Under the pieces are notes generated by a model. The model searched no databases and was not told the DNA's origin. It was given only the letters and a program-made list of their open reading frames with translations. From Planctomycetota bacterium (lineage in GTDB: Bacteria; Planctomycetota; Phycisphaerae; UBA1845; PWPN01), in NCBI GenBank assembly GCA_016209665.1, contig JACQVT010000450.1:1-7033 (forward strand): a stretch of DNA of 7,033 nucleotides, written 5' to 3'. The translations under genes and the position numbers were made by a program. This document shows, one piece after another, positions 5,368 to 7,033 of the stretch. Position 1 is the first letter of the stretch; every line of letters begins with the position of its first letter.

Positions 5368-7033
5368 ATGAGCGCCGAATTGCGTCGTTCAATGTGTGTG
5401 ACGCTGCGACGGCTTCTCGCTGTCGCCGTCGTGGTCGGTTGGGGAGACGGCGCCGTTGCCTACCTGCGCCTGCACCCGGGCAATCCCCATTATCTGCAAG
5501 AGACGGCGACCGGCGAGGCGGTCATGATCACCGGCTACGGTTCGGTCGTGCCGACCGCGGCATCCTACGACTATATCACCGGCTTCCGCGTCGAGCAGCA
5601 GGCCTACCGCGTCATGTATCACCGCTGCTGGCACATCCTGCCCTGGGCCGGCCAGGACGGCATCTGGCCCTGGGCCTACAGCGCCACCGGCGGCGGATAC
5701 TGGGGCGGCGCCGGGGGCAACAAGGTCGACTTCAACGTGTGGAACACCACCTATTGGAACCGCATGAAGGACGCCCTCGGCCAGGCCCAGGGGGCCGGCC
5801 ACTACGTCGAAATCTGGCTCTTCGACCGCGTGGGCATGTCCCCCGGCACCAACGAACGCTGGGGCAACAACCCCTGGGCCGCCAACAACAACATCAACAA
5901 CCTCGAGGTCCCCAACGCCCAGCCGCCCAACGACGGCACGCCCGACTTCTATCTCTATGCGACCAAGCCCAACCTCCGCAACCAGCAGGAACGCTACGTC
6001 CGCAAGATGATCGACGAGACCATCGCCTACACCAACGTCCTCTACGAGATCGAGAACGAGCACTGGGACTACAACGATCCCGTGTGGGGCGACCACTACG
6101 CGCAGTTCGTCAAGAGCTACATCGCGGCTAACTACCCCAACTCGCCCCGCCTCGTCACCTACAACAGCCTCCAGGGCGATCTGGAGAGCTTCTACACGCT
6201 CCCATCGGTGGACATCGTCAACAAACATTACGGCGGCGAGCCCGAGACGCCCGGCATCATCAATACCTACATCGAGTCGCGCTGGCACCACAACAAGGCC
6301 ATCAACATCGACGAGTTTGCCAACGGCGTCACCGATACCAACCTCCTGCGGCGGATGTGCTGGGAGACCATCACCAGCGGCGGCCATTTCCACATCGAGG
6401 ATGCCGACCTGGCCTCCAACCCCTATGCCGTCGTCGAGAACATCCGTTCCTTCAAGACCCTGGCCAACTGGGACTTCATAAGCGCCGCCCCGAACCGCGG
6501 CCTGATTGTCTCCGGCGGCGGCTACTGCCTGGCCAGCCCGGGCCAGGAATACGTGTGCTATTTCCCCAGCGGCGGGACCAAGGTTGTCAGCCTCCAGGCG
6601 GGCACGTATCGGTCCGAATGGTGGAACCCCCGCACGGGCGGGTTCTCCGGCGTGACCGGGTTCACGCATGGCGGCGGCAGTCGCAGCTTCAGCACCCCCG
6701 ACGCGAACGATTGGGTGCTGCACGTGACGACACGCCCGTCGCTGGACACGATCCTGGAGGCCAAGCCGGCGGGCGCGATCGCCATCGACGGCCTGACCGC
6801 CGACTGGAACCTCGCCGAGTTCACGACGCCGATCCACGGGGGTAACGTCGGCATCGGCGACACCGCGGTGGTGGGCTTCGGCGGATACCAGAACTGGAGC
6901 TGCTACAAAGGCGGCCACTGGACCGGCGGTCAGTTCCCGCCGGCGAGCGCCGCCGACCACGCCGTGAGGGGCTACTGCCGCAACGACTCCTCGTACCTCT
7001 ACTTCCTGTTCCGCATGGACGACACCGACCTCC
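5368..7033 (+). CDS. Secreted clan GH-A-type glycoside hydrolase with collagen-binding-like and CBM9-like domains (partial, runs off the end)
   Basis: The frame is open for 555 codons to the window edge. Residues 1-31 are a signal peptide with a charged RR start, a VAVVVGW core and likely cleavage after GAVA. The mature protein opens RLHPGNPHYL followed by a MITGYGS strand, typical of GH5/GH140-like and DUF4038-like barrels. In the TIM-barrel region (about 36-368), VLYEIENEH places a likely acid/base at E231 and INIDEFANG a likely nucleophile at E316, the usual order in clan GH-A. Residues 369-455 match the putative collagen-binding domain (Collagen_bind_2 type) with EWWNPRTGG at 417-425 and DWVL at 448-451. 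From about 470 (IDGLTADWNLAEF) a CBM9-like beta-sandwich begins, reaching SYLYFLFRMDD at the edge. A dockerin tail beyond the window would fit the neighbours. The family and substrate are uncertain. ATG 5365 or 5338 are alternative in-frame starts. The gap to the GH9 stop is 33 nt, suggesting an operon. Confidence 0.88.
   Translation, partial: MSAELRRSMCVTLRRLLAVAVVVGWGDGAVAYLRLHPGNPHYLQETATGEAVMITGYGSVVPTAASYDYITGFRVEQQAYRVMYHRCWHILPWAGQDGIWPWAYSATGGGYWGGAGGNKVDFNVWNTTYWNRMKDALGQAQGAGHYVEIWLFDRVGMSPGTNERWGNNPWAANNNINNLEVPNAQPPNDGTPDFYLYATKPNLRNQQERYVRKMIDETIAYTNVLYEIENEHWDYNDPVWGDHYAQFVKSYIAANYPNSPRLVTYNSLQGDLESFYTLPSVDIVNKHYGGEPETPGIINTYIESRWHHNKAINIDEFANGVTDTNLLRRMCWETITSGGHFHIEDADLASNPYAVVENIRSFKTLANWDFISAAPNRGLIVSGGGYCLASPGQEYVCYFPSGGTKVVSLQAGTYRSEWWNPRTGGFSGVTGFTHGGGSRSFSTPDANDWVLHVTTRPSLDTILEAKPAGAIAIDGLTADWNLAEFTTPIHGGNVGIGDTAVVGFGGYQNWSCYKGGHWTGGQFPPASAADHAVRGYCRNDSSYLYFLFRMDDTDL

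Noticed and set aside
4737..6131. A 464-codon + strand frame spanning the end of the GH9 gene and the start of the third gene
   Set aside because: It is Arg/Gly/Pro-rich out-of-frame translation overlapping two well-supported genes, with no motifs of its own.
5389..6960. A 523-codon open frame on the - strand opposite the third gene
   Set aside because: It has the same antisense composition artefact, and the + strand frame has a signal peptide and clan GH-A motifs.

Overview
The window looks like part of a GC-rich chromosome from a polysaccharide-degrading planctomycete, most likely of the Phycisphaerae type. This is inferred from the style of the proteins: long secreted modular proteins that end in dockerin-like EF-hand pairs framed by Cys residues, LVIVD beta-propellers, LamG-like modules and NBR1-like Ig domains. 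No rRNA or marker gene is present to confirm the lineage.

All recognisable genes lie on the + strand and are closely spaced, as in an operon. (1) Positions 1-76 are the last 24 codons of an upstream protein ending in a dockerin-like half-repeat. (2) Positions 93-2900 encode a 935-residue secreted, apparently non-catalytic protein: signal peptide, seven-bladed LVIVD-type propeller, two homologous LamG/concanavalin-like modules (the second apparently inserted inside an Ig-like domain), and a C-terminal dockerin-like pair. (3) Positions 2983-5334 encode a 783-residue secreted GH9 cellulase-type enzyme: CelD-N Ig-like domain, GH9 catalytic domain with recognisable catalytic motifs, an NBR1-like Ig domain and a dockerin-like pair. 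(4) From about 5368 to the window end runs an incomplete secreted clan GH-A-type glycoside hydrolase with a 'putative collagen-binding' C-terminal domain and the beginning of a CBM9-like module.

Gaps between genes are 16, 82 and 33 nt. The first two complete genes share the same GGGAGGG ribosome-binding site exactly 7 nt before the start codon. I found no tRNA, rRNA, CRISPR, insertion sequence or convincing rho-independent terminator. The window reads as one segment of an extracellular carbohydrate-degradation locus. The enzymes (GH9 and the GH-A-like protein) would attack plant-type beta-glycans, and the propeller/LamG protein may bind substrate or organise the others. The shared dockerin-like tails suggest a common sorting, anchoring or complex-forming mechanism, but no cohesin is visible here, so that is inference.
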